The position numbers were made by a program, and so were the translations under genes. This document shows positions 35,101 through 46,604 of a stretch of DNA of 64,000 nucleotides, in pieces. The notes below the pieces were generated by a model, which worked only from the letters and a program-made list of their open reading frames with translations, ran no database searches and was not told the origin of the DNA. Origin of the DNA: Sinonovacula constricta (Eukaryota > Mollusca > Bivalvia > Cardiida > Solecurtidae); assembly GCA_007844125.1 (NCBI GenBank), contig CM017563.1, positions 25,195,694 to 25,259,693 on the forward strand, written 5' to 3'. The stretch's first letter is position 1. Each line of letters opens with the position of its first letter.

Positions 35101-37067
35101 ATATACCAAAGTCAAAAAAATGGTAGTAGTGTAGCTTCCTTGCTTACGCTCAAGAAAATATAAAGGTAGTACCTCAACTGGTTGGCCTGGTGTCAGAATA
35201 ATGTGACTGGGTGTGGTATCATGCCAGGTGTTTGTGGCATGCTTTATACAATGAAGGAAGCTCTGTATCTACTTTTATTGGACATTGTCTCCCGATAACT
35301 GAAATATTGTTAGTGGGATGATGGAAACTGTTATAACCCAAACGTTATCGTCACTCTGGGATGGTAAAGGTTACATCCAACATTTGCTTATATTATTTAT
35401 ACATTTAACAGCATCTTAACCCTATTTTTTTGTGCATAATTCCTAAATAATCGCCATCAATCCATTATTTCAAAATTTATATAATCAGCTTGGTGGGGAT
35501 TTTAACTAGAACAAGACAACAACATTAGAGCTGATTACCCGGATGATCTCAAAAATAAGTGGTCTCATGGTTTCCTTAGTCTAAAAATAGCTAAATGTGC
35601 AGTGTGGCTCAGACAGAAAATACATTTTTGAAATGACAAGTGGAGTGATGTGCTTTACTTATATGGAGAAAGGGCACCGATAAACAACACTTCATATGTT
35701 CTTTTCAGGTAACAATAATTCATTTGATTGCATGAAAGAAAAAATGTACCTAGTGTTGATTCCACCTTTAAAAGGAAAATAGAAGTATATTTGAACTCCT
35801 CTGTGTTCTTTCTTTGTCCTGGATTGGGAGAAAGTTAAAAAATTTGGCATGTATGTTGGCCTTGATGGGGCAATGTGTGCTGTGCAATAACTATATTGCT
35901 AACTGAAAGATTAAGGTTACACTTAGTAGATTGTGGTCAGAGACCAACATGTTACCTTTGGGCATTTAATTTAAAAAATCCTTATGTTGCATTCATATAC
36001 TATGTTTCATTTGCAATTGACCAGTGTATACATAAATAAATAGAGCTGGTAGCGCAGCCAGAAGAGTATCAGGCCGCAATATACCAAAGTCTTTAAAAAT
36101 GGCTGTGGTTTAGCTCCCATGCTAATACTCATTAAAATATATGGGTAGTTCCGTACTCGTTTGCCCGGTGTCAGGATAATGTGACTGAGTGTGGTATTAT
36201 GCCAGGTGATCAAGGCATGCTTTACACAGTGAAAGCAGCACTATATCTGCTTCAAGTGGATACCGTCTCCAGAGAACTGATATACTGTTGGTTGGACGAA
36301 AAACCCAATAAACAACCATAAATAAATAATTTGAAGAAATGGTTTCTGTGGTGGATTTATCTTATAGAGCTGGTAGCGCAGTCATTAGAGTATCGGGCCG
36401 CGACATACCAAAGTCGTTAAAAATGGCTGTGGTTTAGCTCCCATGCTAATACTCATTAAATTATATGGGTAGTTCCACACTGGTTTGCTCGGTGACAGGA
36501 TAATGTGACTGAGTGTGGTTATGCCAGGTGATCACGGCATGCTTTACACAGTGAAGGCAGCACTATACCTGCTTCAAGTGGATACCGTATCCAGATAACT
36601 GAAATACTGTTGGTGGGACAATAAACCCAATAAACAACCATTAATAATTTGAAGAAATGGTTTCTGTGGTGGATTTATCTCTCTTATTGATAGTTCATGT
36701 TCTGATATATTTTGGGTATTTTGGACAATGAAATACTGTTGCACTAGATTTAAACAACCATTACAGATAATGGGGCAGTAAATATTTGTAGATGGCATGC
36801 AGTTACATACCTTTTACTACAGTTTTCTAATAACCCAAGCAAACATTTGATGATTGTTACTATTTGCAGTTGGCCAGTAGATCGTTGAGACATCAGGTGA
36901 CCCCAAATATTGTACTGAAGCTGCGGACAAAGGATGGCGATGATGAGTCAACCCAGATCCTCCAGACTGATCCAGTCAACCTTTTACACCTCACCAAGGT
37001 TCTTGATGAGGCATTACAGGAAATCAAGTCACCGTACTGTCGGCGAATTGTCAGGAACATCAAATGA
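32122..37067 (+). CDS. COMMD2: COMM domain-containing protein 2 (whole gene, 5 exons)
   Basis: COMMD proteins form the ten-member ring of the Commander (CCC plus Retriever) complex, which recycles endosomal membrane cargo and also affects NF-kB signalling. The five exons (67, 78, 83, 174 and 198 nt) join in phases 1, 1, 0 and 0 to give 199 codons plus stop, the same length as human COMMD2. The N-terminal helical domain has MLLMFDEKHKTHLSFL, then RRGANPK-type KKGANPKVYDSA, GVEGLMYLLTESSKLM and FQDS. The C-terminal COMM domain runs from about residue 120 and includes YHNLEWRCDV, LASRSLRHQ, LQTDPVNLLHL and the terminal CRRIVRNIK. It is nearly collinear with the human protein with no indels that I can see. 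Shares a promoter with CEP63. Confidence 0.97.
32484..32849 (-). mobile_element. tRNA-like SINE family D, tandem pair
   Basis: Two ~145-bp copies (32484-32628 and 32706-32849) in COMMD2 intron 1, each with TCTGAGAGGAG, AATAATCCTGTCCCTAA, GACCTTCAGATCAG and CCCAACAGCAAGGCTGTTGG. The minus strand carries a tRNA-like segment, GGTTGAGTGTCAGCCT with a B-box near GGGTTCTAATCCCC. A related fragment precedes them at about 32410-32480. Confidence 0.7.
33675..33752 (+). CDS. COMMD2: COMMD2 exon 2
   Basis: Acceptor TTCAATTTTCAG, donor GTAAGT. Codes VLQEFCKISMDFIKKGANPK then VYDSAA; ends in phase 1. Confidence 0.97.
33970..34052 (+). CDS. COMMD2: COMMD2 exon 3
   Basis: Acceptor TTAATTCCAG, donor GTTGGT. 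Codes KKLGVTSESVQQGVEGLMYL then LTESSKLM; GVEGL-x-YLLTESSKLM is identical to human apart from one residue, as I recall it. Confidence 0.97.
34070..34215. repeat. Short pyrimidine-rich tandem repeat in COMMD2 intron 3
   Basis: Three to four imperfect copies of TTCACATTTCTGCTGTTATT followed by TTCTATCTCTG. Confidence 0.7.
34422..34700 (+). mobile_element. SINE family B copy in COMMD2 intron 3
   Basis: Head with an intact B-box (GGGTTCGATCC at about 34440), body GACATACCAAAGCCATTAAA and TGGTAGTGGTATAGCTCCCT, tail TGGGATGATAAACCCAATAA. It ends about 50 bp before the acceptor of exon 4. Confidence 0.85.
34757..34930 (+). CDS. COMMD2: COMMD2 exon 4
   Basis: Acceptor TATTTTCAG, donor GTAACA. 58 codons: INEIDFQDSIMTLGFPEDLR through SLELPHYHNLEWRCDVE. 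An internal GTAAGG after RME is not used, because reading through keeps the family sequence. Confidence 0.97.
35100..35325 (+). mobile_element. SINE family B, head-less copy in COMMD2 intron 4
   Basis: Starts at ATACCAAAGTC and keeps the body (gtggcatgctttatacaatg) and part of the tail. The tRNA-like head is missing. Confidence 0.78.
35362..35783. mobile_element. TTAA-flanked MITE, degraded copy
   Basis: The left end GTAAAGGTTACATCCAACA is a degraded TIR. The interior has AATAGCTAAATGTGCAGTGT and GATAAACAACACTTC, and the right end is GATTCCACCT-TTAA. In COMMD2 intron 4. Confidence 0.62.
36042..36685 (+). mobile_element. Two SINE family B copies in a ~323-bp tandem duplication
   Basis: 36042-36320 and 36365-36640 both begin AGAGCTGGTAGCGCAG and end AATAAACAACCAT. 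Each is followed by the same non-SINE segment (atttgaagaaatggtttctg and gtggatttatct), so SINE and flank were duplicated together. Both lack the B-box seen in the 34.4-kb copy. Confidence 0.85.
36870..37067 (+). CDS. COMMD2: COMMD2 exon 5, COMM domain core and stop
   Basis: Acceptor ACTATTTGCAG. 65 codons and TGA: LASRSLRHQVTPNIVLKLR, ILQTDPVNLLHLTKVLDEAL, and terminal CRRIVRNIK. The COMM domain signature and the C-terminus are complete. Confidence 0.98.
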   Translation: MASRSLRHQVTPNIVLKLRTKDGDDESTQILQTDPVNLLHLTKVLDEALQEIKSPYCRRIVRNIK

Positions 37068-37405
37068 GACTGCGTTGCTCTGTAGGTCGTTTTTCTAACA
37101 GTCAAACTGCCATTTGCTAAGCAAGAGTATTAGTCATTTAATTTGCTGATCATTATTGTTTGAAGGTTACCACCAGTAAATAATAGTTTCTTCTTAAACT
37201 TTTTATAACTGTTAGTGAATAATGTTTAAAACATTCCATGGTAAAACTATTTACTTATTACTCATAAAAGGTGTATATAGTTCATACAATTTGTTTTTCC
37301 AGGAACTGTCAAACTTTCTTATTATTAAGTTAGCATATAAGTAATGTTATTAACAGCATTTTTTTAAAATTTCCACTTAGAAAAATAAAGTTGCAAATTT
37401 TGAGA
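37068..37405 (+). other. COMMD2 3' UTR
   Basis: No coding potential. AATAAA at 37384-37389 is a good poly(A) signal about 320 bases after the stop. Confidence 0.6.
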
Positions 37406-38005
37406 ATTCATTTTCCTTTTATATTTTTGCATTTTTGAAATGTAGTAAATTGTGACTTTAGCTGATCAATACTTTCAACATCTACCAAAACTGAACTGTT
37501 ACTTCTATTTACCATATTTATATGATTACTAATCACCATAAGTTAAATATGTAAAAACAAATATGGATGATTTTTTTATAAAAAGTCATGTTAATGATAT
37601 CACTGATACAAAGATTTATGGAAATCACCGATGCTGTGGGGTCTTAAGTACACGATCTTGAATAGTCAAATATATATGGTAAAAACTTGTAAGAGCTTGG
37701 ATTTTTTACTTGCTAAAAGTAACTCAAAAATGTTACATTTAACAAACAATAAATGCTGTATTTTTTTATACTAGAGAAGCTCTGTAAAATGTATAAAGCA
37801 TTGATAAGAATATATTGAGAATTCTCGAGTTTTGTTGGAGAATTGTCAGAAATGTTAAAGGAGCTTTAGATGCCTCTTGTTTTTACTAGAACTGTCAGCT
37901 TATGAAAAATCAATCTGAGAATTATTCAAACATATAATATTTATTTAAAAAATATTAGCTTAAAAATCAGAATACAACTTAAATGAAATACATTATGCAC
38001 AGCCT

Positions 38006-38496
38006 TTAAAGGTGGTATTGGACAGTTTGCGTTTAACATATGTAACAATATTTTACGTCAGTTTGGTGTGCTTGTACACCATATCTGCAGAAAAAAAATC
38101 ATGCTTTACTCTAAGATTTGATGGTTTTCATCAGTATATCAATTTTAAGGAAGTAAAACTCATTAATCAACACTTAAATGTTCATTCGTTTCAAATCAGC
38201 AGATAAGAACAATTGGGACTCCTGTTAAAAATAGACGTCACCATCACAGTGGATGATGTAGATGATCTAAAACATAAGTAGTCACATGGTTTTCTTGGTT
38301 TAAAAATAGCTAACTATGCAGCATGGCTCAGACAGGAAGTTCATGTTTAAAATGACAATTTAGACATTACGGTTCACTTTTCAGACGTGTATGACATCAA
38401 TAAACAACATTTTGTTAGATCTGTTCAGGTAAGAACGGATTGTTATGATGTTTAGTGACAATATTTTTGGTCCAATCTGTTGGATACCACTTTTAA
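38006..38496. mobile_element. TTAA-flanked MITE copy
   Basis: TTAA-AGGTGGTATTGGACAG at the left and TTGGATACCACTT-TTAA at the right, 491 bp. The interior matches the 1.5-kb copy closely (gcatggctcagacaggaagt, catcaataaacaacattttg). Confidence 0.82.
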
Positions 38497-38499
38497 TGT

Positions 38500-40200
38500 C
38501 AATATTTGCAATTGGAGATGTCTTATACCATTCTTCAATACATTAAAATCTAGCCCAAGATGTTTATTGATCAGCTTAATTATATTAAAGAAATTCATAT
38601 GAGTAAATGTGTCTTGATGAAACAACTTATTTTGTATTTTCTATTATGTGCAATATGTATACATATTTGTTAATAAAATGTATTTATAAAAAATAGATGT
38701 TCATACATTTAATTCCAGTCCACTATTGTTGCTTGTTTAATACTTTAAACACTTTATATGTTGCTATTGATAAAATTCACTGTTATTGATATATTAAAAT
38801 CACAATGTCGCATTTCAATAGGACTAAATAAAGTCATTGTTCGTATTTCTTTAATGCTTTTAAATGTAATACTATTGTATTACATATAAGAAGGGATTTA
38901 ACTCTGCAGAATCAAAAGATGTGATGTGATTACCTCCCTGAAATTTCTTGACTTTTTTCAGAGGAGATCTCACTCTGTTTTCTTCTTCTACTAAAAATCA
39001 TTATGCTTGACATCGATGATAAATTGATGTCACAAAACATGTTCATGGAAGTCATTTATTGGGTACTGACAGAGATGTGCCGTACATCTGAGAGACCATA
39101 GGCATGATAAAAACTTGCATTTTTATAGGCCTAAAGGCGGACACGGTACAAAATTTACGGTACTAAACCGCGATCAAATGTCAGTTATAATAATGAAGAT
39201 ATATATAACTGTTTTATTAAAACCACTCACATTATGGAATTAAGTGTAACTGTGTTCTCCTAAGTGTGTATAGACCTTTTTTTAATTAAAGTTTGAAAAC
39301 TCTAAGGTAAGTAACTCTGTACAGTAAAATTCAATGTGAAATTTTCTTCAACACCAATTGATGTTTCTTCAGTACAGCCCTATTATCTTTCCTGTATGTT
39401 AATAGTTGTTGGATAGCGTTATATAGGACTATCATATTCGATTCAACTTCTCAACGTTTAAAGATATAATATTATAAGTGTTGACTAAGGGTAGACAGCA
39501 ACTAGCCCGGTGCAGGTTCTATAGATTTTATGTCTAGTGAAGTAAAAAAAAAAGCTGAAAGAGAAATGAAAAAGTCATAATAAAGTTCTAAATGTTTAAT
39601 AAAGAATTACAGGATTTCAACTCTTTCAAACAGCCCCGACATCTCAATTAATTACTATTTTATAAACCACAATTCCCAACTCTAATAATCAAATAATTAA
39701 AATACAATTCATACAAGCAGCACAAAAGTATTCTAATAAACAACAAAATAAACAGCCAACCGGGCAGGTGTAGTGGCCGACATTTGAGAATGTTTTATAT
39801 TCATTTTACAAAAGTTTTAAGAAAATCTATCATAGGATTAGTTGTGAGATCGGGAGCCAATCTGAGGGTAAACTATTTTAAAGGACACGAGCGTTGGCGA
39901 GTTTCCTCTGAAATAGGTCACCGAGTGTTGTGGGTTGAAGCTCTCGACTCCATCCTATAGTTGATTTGTTTTCTCAACAATCCACGAGCGAAATGGAAAA
40001 AAAACAAAAAAAAAAAAACAAGAAAACACACGCACACATTTTGGTACGGATTCTTGTATGCGTAATAACAAACGTAAGACACCCTTAGGTCATCAACAAA
40101 CTTGAATTAAGCTCACGTGAATAAAGAATAATATGTTAATATTTGTGTACAATTTTTTATATTTATTCTATAAATTTATTTTTAACGTTAGATATGTGAT
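38500..40200. other. Intergenic, no gene recognised
   Basis: AT-rich sequence with no ORF, repeat or RNA I can support. Confidence 0.5.
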
Positions 40201-40217
40201 TTAATGGCTGACGGACA

Positions 40218-40225
40218 TGACGTCA
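40218..40225. promoter_or_regulatory. Perfect CRE palindrome TGACGTCA
   Basis: Full consensus CREB/ATF site. Further half sites (TAACGTCACG, AATGACGTC) lie at 40610-40665, just before the candidate first exon at 40705. Confidence 0.45.
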
Positions 40226-40704
40226 TCCTTCAACTATTTGTTTACGTTGGACAGCGTCACGTACCTTCGCGCCATTCCTGTGTACTCCTACATTACCTAT
40301 TATTTATTACTCCTATTATTTATTACTTTGTTTTACCAAAAGTGACGTTTTGGACTTTAAAATAATTTTCTAATGGGAAAATATTTGTACATCATTATTG
40401 TTTTTAAATTTTGATAACACACTGATGATTCCTTTAGTTAGAACAATTTTAAGTGCTTTACCCATGTAAGATAATGCATCTGCAATAAAAAATTTAACCA
40501 TGGCTATTTTTAGAAACATTTTTAGAAGGAATACATTATCCAATACAGATATTTTAGTAACATTTTGAGGCTGTTCCTTCTAGTTCGTAAGAATATCAAT
40601 TCCTTTATTTAACGTAATGACGTCTGCGATAACGTCGTTGCTTTGGATCGTTACTAACGTCACGTCGTGATCTTAAGCATTGCAAGATGTAAACCGCTGT
40701 AGAA

Positions 40705-40733
40705 ATGGTGCTCCAACAATGGGGTGAAAACGG
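40705..40733 (+). CDS. Candidate first coding exon (MVLQQWGEN...)
   Basis: ATG in good context (AGAAATGG), nine codons plus two bases, then a perfect GTAAGT donor. Clustered ACGTCA motifs upstream suggest a promoter. I cannot find a matching downstream exon in the window, so the gene, if real, continues with long introns or beyond 64 kb. Function unknown. Confidence 0.3.
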
Positions 40734-40739
40734 GTAAGT

Positions 40740-42525
40740 TAATTTTTCATTTTACTTTTTGCTTAAGTAAATATAAATTGTTATATAATGCACCGTCATC
40801 TATCTGCCATTGACCTATTCAATCATTACAAATCAAAAATGCAATTTAATTTAATATGATCCAATCAAGTGTATGCATTTCTTTCCTGTGAATATTACCG
40901 AAAATTTAACAGGTGCAAATTAATACAATGTAATTGTAAATCAATAACATATGCAATGCATGCATGTTTGAAGATCAAGACCGGGTTAATGGACGTGCTT
41001 GAGATAAAATAAACAAAATATGAATGTAGACCTACTCTATACGAGTATGAAAAAGAAAGATAAATACATTACAATAACATACTCAATTTAAGATTTAATT
41101 AAAAATTAATAACTCGTTCGGCAATATATACAAACCTCTCACCTTTGCGCCATTGGTACGAAGGTACATGCGAACTAGTGATAATGTATCGTGCTATATA
41201 CACGTACCTTCTGCATACAGTGGTTCCCTGCTTGTGAAATCCTTTACATAAGATGGAAAAAATACTTGAAGTAGGTAAATGATGGATGTTTTTGTTGTTT
41301 TTGTTATAAAAAGTAAAATTAAATCTCTGATATTGCACGGATGTAGTTGATGAATTTACGAATAATTGATATTGAATCTATAGAAATGATCTCTTATGCA
41401 CGAACAACAACATTGCAATATCGACGAATTTTTTTTTTTTTTATCTAATGCATAATTACATAATTCTCTTTAGAATGCCCACACATGGAGGTGTGGGTTT
41501 TAAAGATGGAGTGAATGTTTTGTATTTTATTCATGTATAGTAAATTTTGGAAGGAATTCACTACAAAGCAAGAATGTGTGCTGTCATGAAAATTTAAGTG
41601 CATTTGATATTTTTATCCTAATACTATTCTAGAAAATATTTGGGACAATTGTTGCGCGGGACTGACAAGTAACCACACTTCAATCAAAACATGCCACTAT
41701 GATGCAATTTCATAAATATTGTTCGTTTAATTTTTACTTTAATCAATAAACCTTCGTCATTTTCGTTGAAGAGTTTTCCAAGAAATTGCGTTTCCAACTT
41801 TATTGCGTTACTAACGCAGAAGATTTCATCAATATAAATCTATTTGAAGACGAATTTAAAAAGTGCACAAAAAATTAGCTAATATTTACACAGTAACTGC
41901 GATAATACACGTTGTTTTTGTTTTGTTTGTTATTTCTGGCATATGAACATCTGGCAGACAGAACTTGTAACTTTATCTTTAATGTTCATCGTAATTATAC
42001 ATAATCCAAAGATTAATTTCTTGACGTGTTTTAGTAAGACTTCAAGAAATGACCTCTCGTTTATGACTGTTTAATATTTCTTTCTTTGTGTCTGTTTTTT
42101 TTTTTTGTTGTTGTTGTTGTTTTTGCGTGTGTGTGTTATGTGTGTGTGTTTTTGTAGTTGTTTTTTTTGTTGTTTTTTTTGTTGTTAAAATTTGTACTGG
42201 TTAATGCTTCCTTGACATAATCTCCATTTTGTAAATGACCAAGACATACATGTCGATTTACCATTAAACTATGTATGCATGGTATGCTATACCTATTTAG
42301 ATACAAAACACAGAAGGTATTGTTTTACAACCCCAATCAGCTATGACTTCAGGGTAGATTATTTCTCCGGATATTGTGGAGATTATTGAAAATCAATCGG
42401 CTACAATCATCCTCAGTAGCCAAAGTCAACGTAATTATGTTTCTTTTACAGTACACTTGTTATTAATATTTCAATTATTGACGCGCTTGCTTACATCCCA
42501 CGTGTTTCTATATCGCCAAGAATCA
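40740..42525. other. No gene recognised; T- and TG-rich tract at 42090-42190
   Basis: AT-rich. The only structure seen is a T-rich stretch with TTG and TGTGTG runs near 42.1 kb. Confidence 0.5.
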
Positions 42526-42529
42526 AGGG

Positions 42530-42860
42530 TTAAAGGTAGCATCCGACAGTTCGGACCAAATAATTTTTTTTATCAGATAACCGAATAAGTCATTGTTACC
42601 TGAAAAGATAAACACAATACTGTTACTGATGTCCCAGATATGTGGAAAAAGTGAAGCATTACAACCCAGTCGTCATTACAGTCAGGTGTTTCCTATCTGA
42701 GCCACTCTGCAGAGATAGCTATGTTTAATCCAAGAAAAAAACACGTCACAACTTACTTTTGAGATCGTGTTATATCGTCATCCGTGTAGTCCGCGATGAC
42801 GTCGGTATCTATTTTTAGCAGAGATCACTTTCGTGCTTATTGATAAATTTGCATACTTAA
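42530..42860. mobile_element. TTAA-type MITE, truncated, inverted copy
   Basis: TTAA-AGGTAGCATCCGACAG left end. The interior (ggtgtttcctatctgagcca, tctgcagagatagctatg) is collinear with the complete copy at 43.4 kb, but the right TIR is missing. About 850 bp from that copy in the same orientation. Confidence 0.68.
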
Positions 42861-43377
42861 GAGTTTTTTTGTTTTTTCGCAAAGTGTTCAAAATCATCTG
42901 TACTCTTACATATTTTTTTTATTTTGGTCCTTATATGTAAGAATATGTGTTCTATTATTATTATAGTATTTTCTATATCGAGTCTGCTTTGTCATATTTC
43001 ACATTTTCTTTTTTCTTATATTTATTTTCTTCTTCTTATTTCGTCGTCGTTGTCGTCGCTGTTGTTATATTCGTAATTCCTCTTTTTTCCACCCTTTTCT
43101 GTCTTTCTCCCACATTTTCATAATCTTTATAACATTCGATAACCTTTTATATAAAAAAACCACGTGGGCAAGGTTAGATTAATGAAATTATACTTCCGAA
43201 TTAATCCTTCCTATGTGCTTACATTTCGAAAAGTGGCAGAATATATTTTTAAAATTCAAGATTTAAATGAATATTTCTATAGTTAAACTTGTTATTTTTT
43301 ACTTCCTACATTCACACCATTGCTATATACATGCCTGTATAGATGGCAAACTTTGGGGCATGTGCATGCTATACGCT

Positions 43378-43875
43378 TTAGAGGTGGTCTCCAACAGTTT
43401 GGTCCAAAACATTTTTTCTCAGATATCCAAAGAAGTCATTGATACCTGAAAAGATCTTGCAAAATGCTGTTCATTGATGACAAAGGTGTGTTTGAACAGT
43501 CAATGATAAATCCCCACTCGTCATTGAAAACAGGTGTTTCCTATCCGAGCTACGCTACAGAGATAGCTATTTTTAAACTTGGACAACCACGTGGCAACTT
43601 ACTTTTATATAGATATCCTGGTAAGCCGCTTTGACGTCGTTATCGATTTTTAGCAGAGACCACGATCGCGCTTTTTACAGAGTTGTAAAGGCTGAACATT
43701 TAGAGTATTCTTGTCGCGGTAAGTACAGTATAACAATAAAGTTTAACCATCAAAATCGAATTTATAACGATTAAAGTACGGGTTCATGTAAAACTTATGA
43801 CCAAATTCCCCAAAACAGTGGTTAGATATTGGTACGTGTATTTAATATAACCAAACTGTCGGATATCACCTTTAG
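43378..43875. mobile_element. TTAG-flanked MITE of the TTAA family, complete
   Basis: 498 bp with TIRs AGGTGGTCTCCAACAGTTTG and CAAACTGTCGGATATCACCT. Both flanks are TTAG, consistent with a 4-bp target duplication at a variant TTAA site. Confidence 0.75.
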
Positions 43876-44267
43876 AGGGGACAATAAGGTGGCATAATCT
43901 AACTCCATGTATGTGTGTATTCCTAACAAGCGAATCAATTGCCTTGTTTGTAGAGCTACTCAAGCAATCTTTTATATCGTGTTAAGGTGTTGGCATACAC
44001 TGCTTGAAACTTGAATAAAATTGAGCAAATACCTTTGGCTAATAAAAACACCCCTTTCCTTCTTTATTAAATAAGCCTTTGTTAAGAGCGGCGGGAGAGA
44101 GTCGATTTGGGCATTAAAGTTTACCTCTTTGTAATTTAATCTATTTCTTCGTATTTTGTTGAGGAGTATTGCGATCAAATAGGTGAATATATTACAGTTG
44201 GCCGATATTAAATGTCTAGTATAATGTAAAGTATAGAGTTTCCGTACACACTACACATACACGCTCA

Positions 44268-44340
44268 AAACACCGACATCAGCAACAACAACACACATAC
44301 TCACATCGTCATCATAATCATCATCATCATCATCGCCATT
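44268..44340. repeat. CAT/CA-rich microsatellite
   Basis: CAACAACAACACACATACTC then CATCGTCATCATAATCATC runs; a second CAT-rich tract follows at 44490-44520. Confidence 0.8.
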
Positions 44341-44425
44341 TCGTCTTAATGGTGCTGCGGGAGTCTTCCTCCACCAAAGACAGCTGGACGTTGCTATATG
44401 GACCACTGTGTAGCTGCGATTTATT
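44340..44425 (+). mobile_element. SINE family A, 3' fragment
   Basis: Contains TCTTCCTCCACCAAAGACAG and CTGGACGTTGCTATATGGAC, the 3' body of family A in forward orientation. The tRNA-like head is absent. Confidence 0.6.
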
Positions 44426-44751
44426 TTAGATACGAAACGATACAAAAAACAAACAAATATTTTCTTCGTCATCACCATATTGTTTTCGTCACGACCACCA
44501 CCATCATCATAACCATCATCAACTCAGGCAATATAGTTTTGTAAACTCTTAAAATCATTTACATCTGAGGTAGTGTTAGCTTCCTTTCAATTTCTTTTTT
44601 TTTCCAAAAGAATGAGCGTCTGCCTAATATTCTGTTGCCTCCGCTAACGAACACAAGCGCCATTTTTATTAATTTTTCTTGTTGGTTTGTAAAAATTGCT
44701 GCAAAATGCAGAGTTCTTCACCATTGTTTTATATTTTGAAAAAGTCCGATT

Positions 44752-45027
44752 CAGGGGCGGATCCAGGCAATTTAGTTGGGGGTGGGGTATAAATCAAGAT
44801 CCATTCAACTTTAGAACAGTAAATACTGGATGTTCACACACAGTTAGGGACATTAACTTTGACATAAACAATTACAGATAAAATTTACTTTAAAGACTTT
44901 AAAAAAGGATTTTTAAGCTTACATGTATGTGTTTTCACAACACGACTCCTTTCCCTGGTTGGTGAGTTGCGGAGGGGCGGGGGGGGGGTGCATCCCCCCA
45001 CCAAACCCACCCCTGGATCCATCCCTG
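44752..45027. mobile_element. hAT-like MITE copy 1 (276 bp)
   Basis: Begins CAGGGGCGGATCCAGG and ends CCTGGATCCATCCCTG. Flanks GTCCGATT and GGCCGACT agree at 6 of 8 positions, as expected for an old 8-bp hAT target duplication. The interior ATAAATCAAGATCCATTCAA recurs in copies 2-4. Contains a G-run. Confidence 0.82.
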
Positions 45028-45029
45028 GG

Positions 45030-46604
45030 CCGACTACACTAAAGCGTCAATAAAAAGAGACCGTTACTTTAAAGATAGTCTGCATAACACCCATTACTCT
45101 CCTGAGCCCACTAACAGCCATCAAAAACCATGTTGTGTGTAAAAACAACATCCAGCTTGTAATCATGGCAATGTGACTAAACTTATGTTCTATAAACGGA
45201 AGTTTTGAGTCTAATTTGGGCATCACTCCACTGAGACAAAGAAAAACGTCCGAAATGATGTTGATTTAGTTGGTTGTTGTTATTTCAAGCGTATAGAAAT
45301 ATTGAATAAACGTTAAGGAAATATCCGGTTATTGTATTTCATCACAAGAAACTTCAACAACTTGTCACCACTTGCTACATTTGTATCATTTAACTATCAT
45401 TAAAACTGTAATCGAAGTCTATTTATGAATCTGGCATAAAATAAAACGATTCAACTTGTTACTGCTTTCTTTTACATTTCTAAAAAGGTTCTGTTAGAAC
45501 TTAGCTTTGCTCTAAGGAAGAGCTCGATTTTTTGTTAAAAGGCGTAACGAAGGCTTTTTACCCAGTGAGTTTGAACTTCTTTTCTCCAATTTTAAGAATT
45601 TTCTGTAATATTTGTTTTCAGTAAAGTTGTTAATCATTTAATGCTTCGTGATACAAATCGCAACTTTTTGTCCATTTTCATCTTTAATACATTCGAAGGT
45701 TTTGTCGTAGAAATAACCGAGGCGTTCCGATTGATAAAATGAAGGATTTTTTTTATTTTAATAATTTATTACTGAGCTCTTATAAGACTTCTGCATTTAT
45801 CATTTTATAACCACATTTTTGTATTTGTTTCTAACTGCCGAAACTTGGTCTTGCAGCTCGTGACTCAAACTTTATGTCACATTATTACAAGTCATTTATC
45901 TTTTAGTGTTACAATTTAACCTGCAATGGCCGGTCAAGAAAACTTTTATTAAACTTAGTTTGCATACGCATATAATCAGATTTAACAAATACTTGCAGCA
46001 TAGGGCGGGTAAATATCATTACAATATTATGTTTAAACTAAACAAATGAAGCAATGAATTCCTTGAAGCAATTCTTTGTTCGAGTTCTTACGGCAAGGCA
46101 AGAAGAAATGTGGAAAGATCTTGAAATGACATGCAATTTGTTGTAAGAAGACATTTGCCCTAGATAATAGGCCCTGTTCACCCCAAATATACTAGTTGCT
46201 TTTATTCGCCCTAAATACTCTCATGTATAGGCACTATTAACAATATAATGATTGTGACGTTTTTGTGACGTATTAAACCCCACAGGACGTGCATACACAC
46301 ATTTGCTTGGTTTACTTCTTACATCGAAATATAGAATGAATTTATCAAATGTGCCAACTTCCACACTAAGTAAACTAAAACGTTGAAGTTATGTCACACT
46401 GACCTTTCTTTTTTGGACCTGTTCCAGTATCAGACCCTACCAGTTCAAACAATGCAAGGTAGTAAACTAAGGTTAAACCAGCACGAACCTACCAACGGCT
46501 AGGTCATAGGGTGCTTCCAGATAGTCGGACTTGTCACATCTCCTAGATACATATACGGTGTAACGTCTATTCTAAACGAAAAAAAAACACACTGAAATCC
46601 TAGT
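45030..46604. other. Intergenic, no gene recognised
   Basis: AT-rich. I see no ORF of note, repeat or RNA signal. Confidence 0.5.

Noticed and set aside
36893..37105. Minus-strand frame opposite COMMD2 exon 5
   Set aside because: Shadow of the COMMD2 coding strand.
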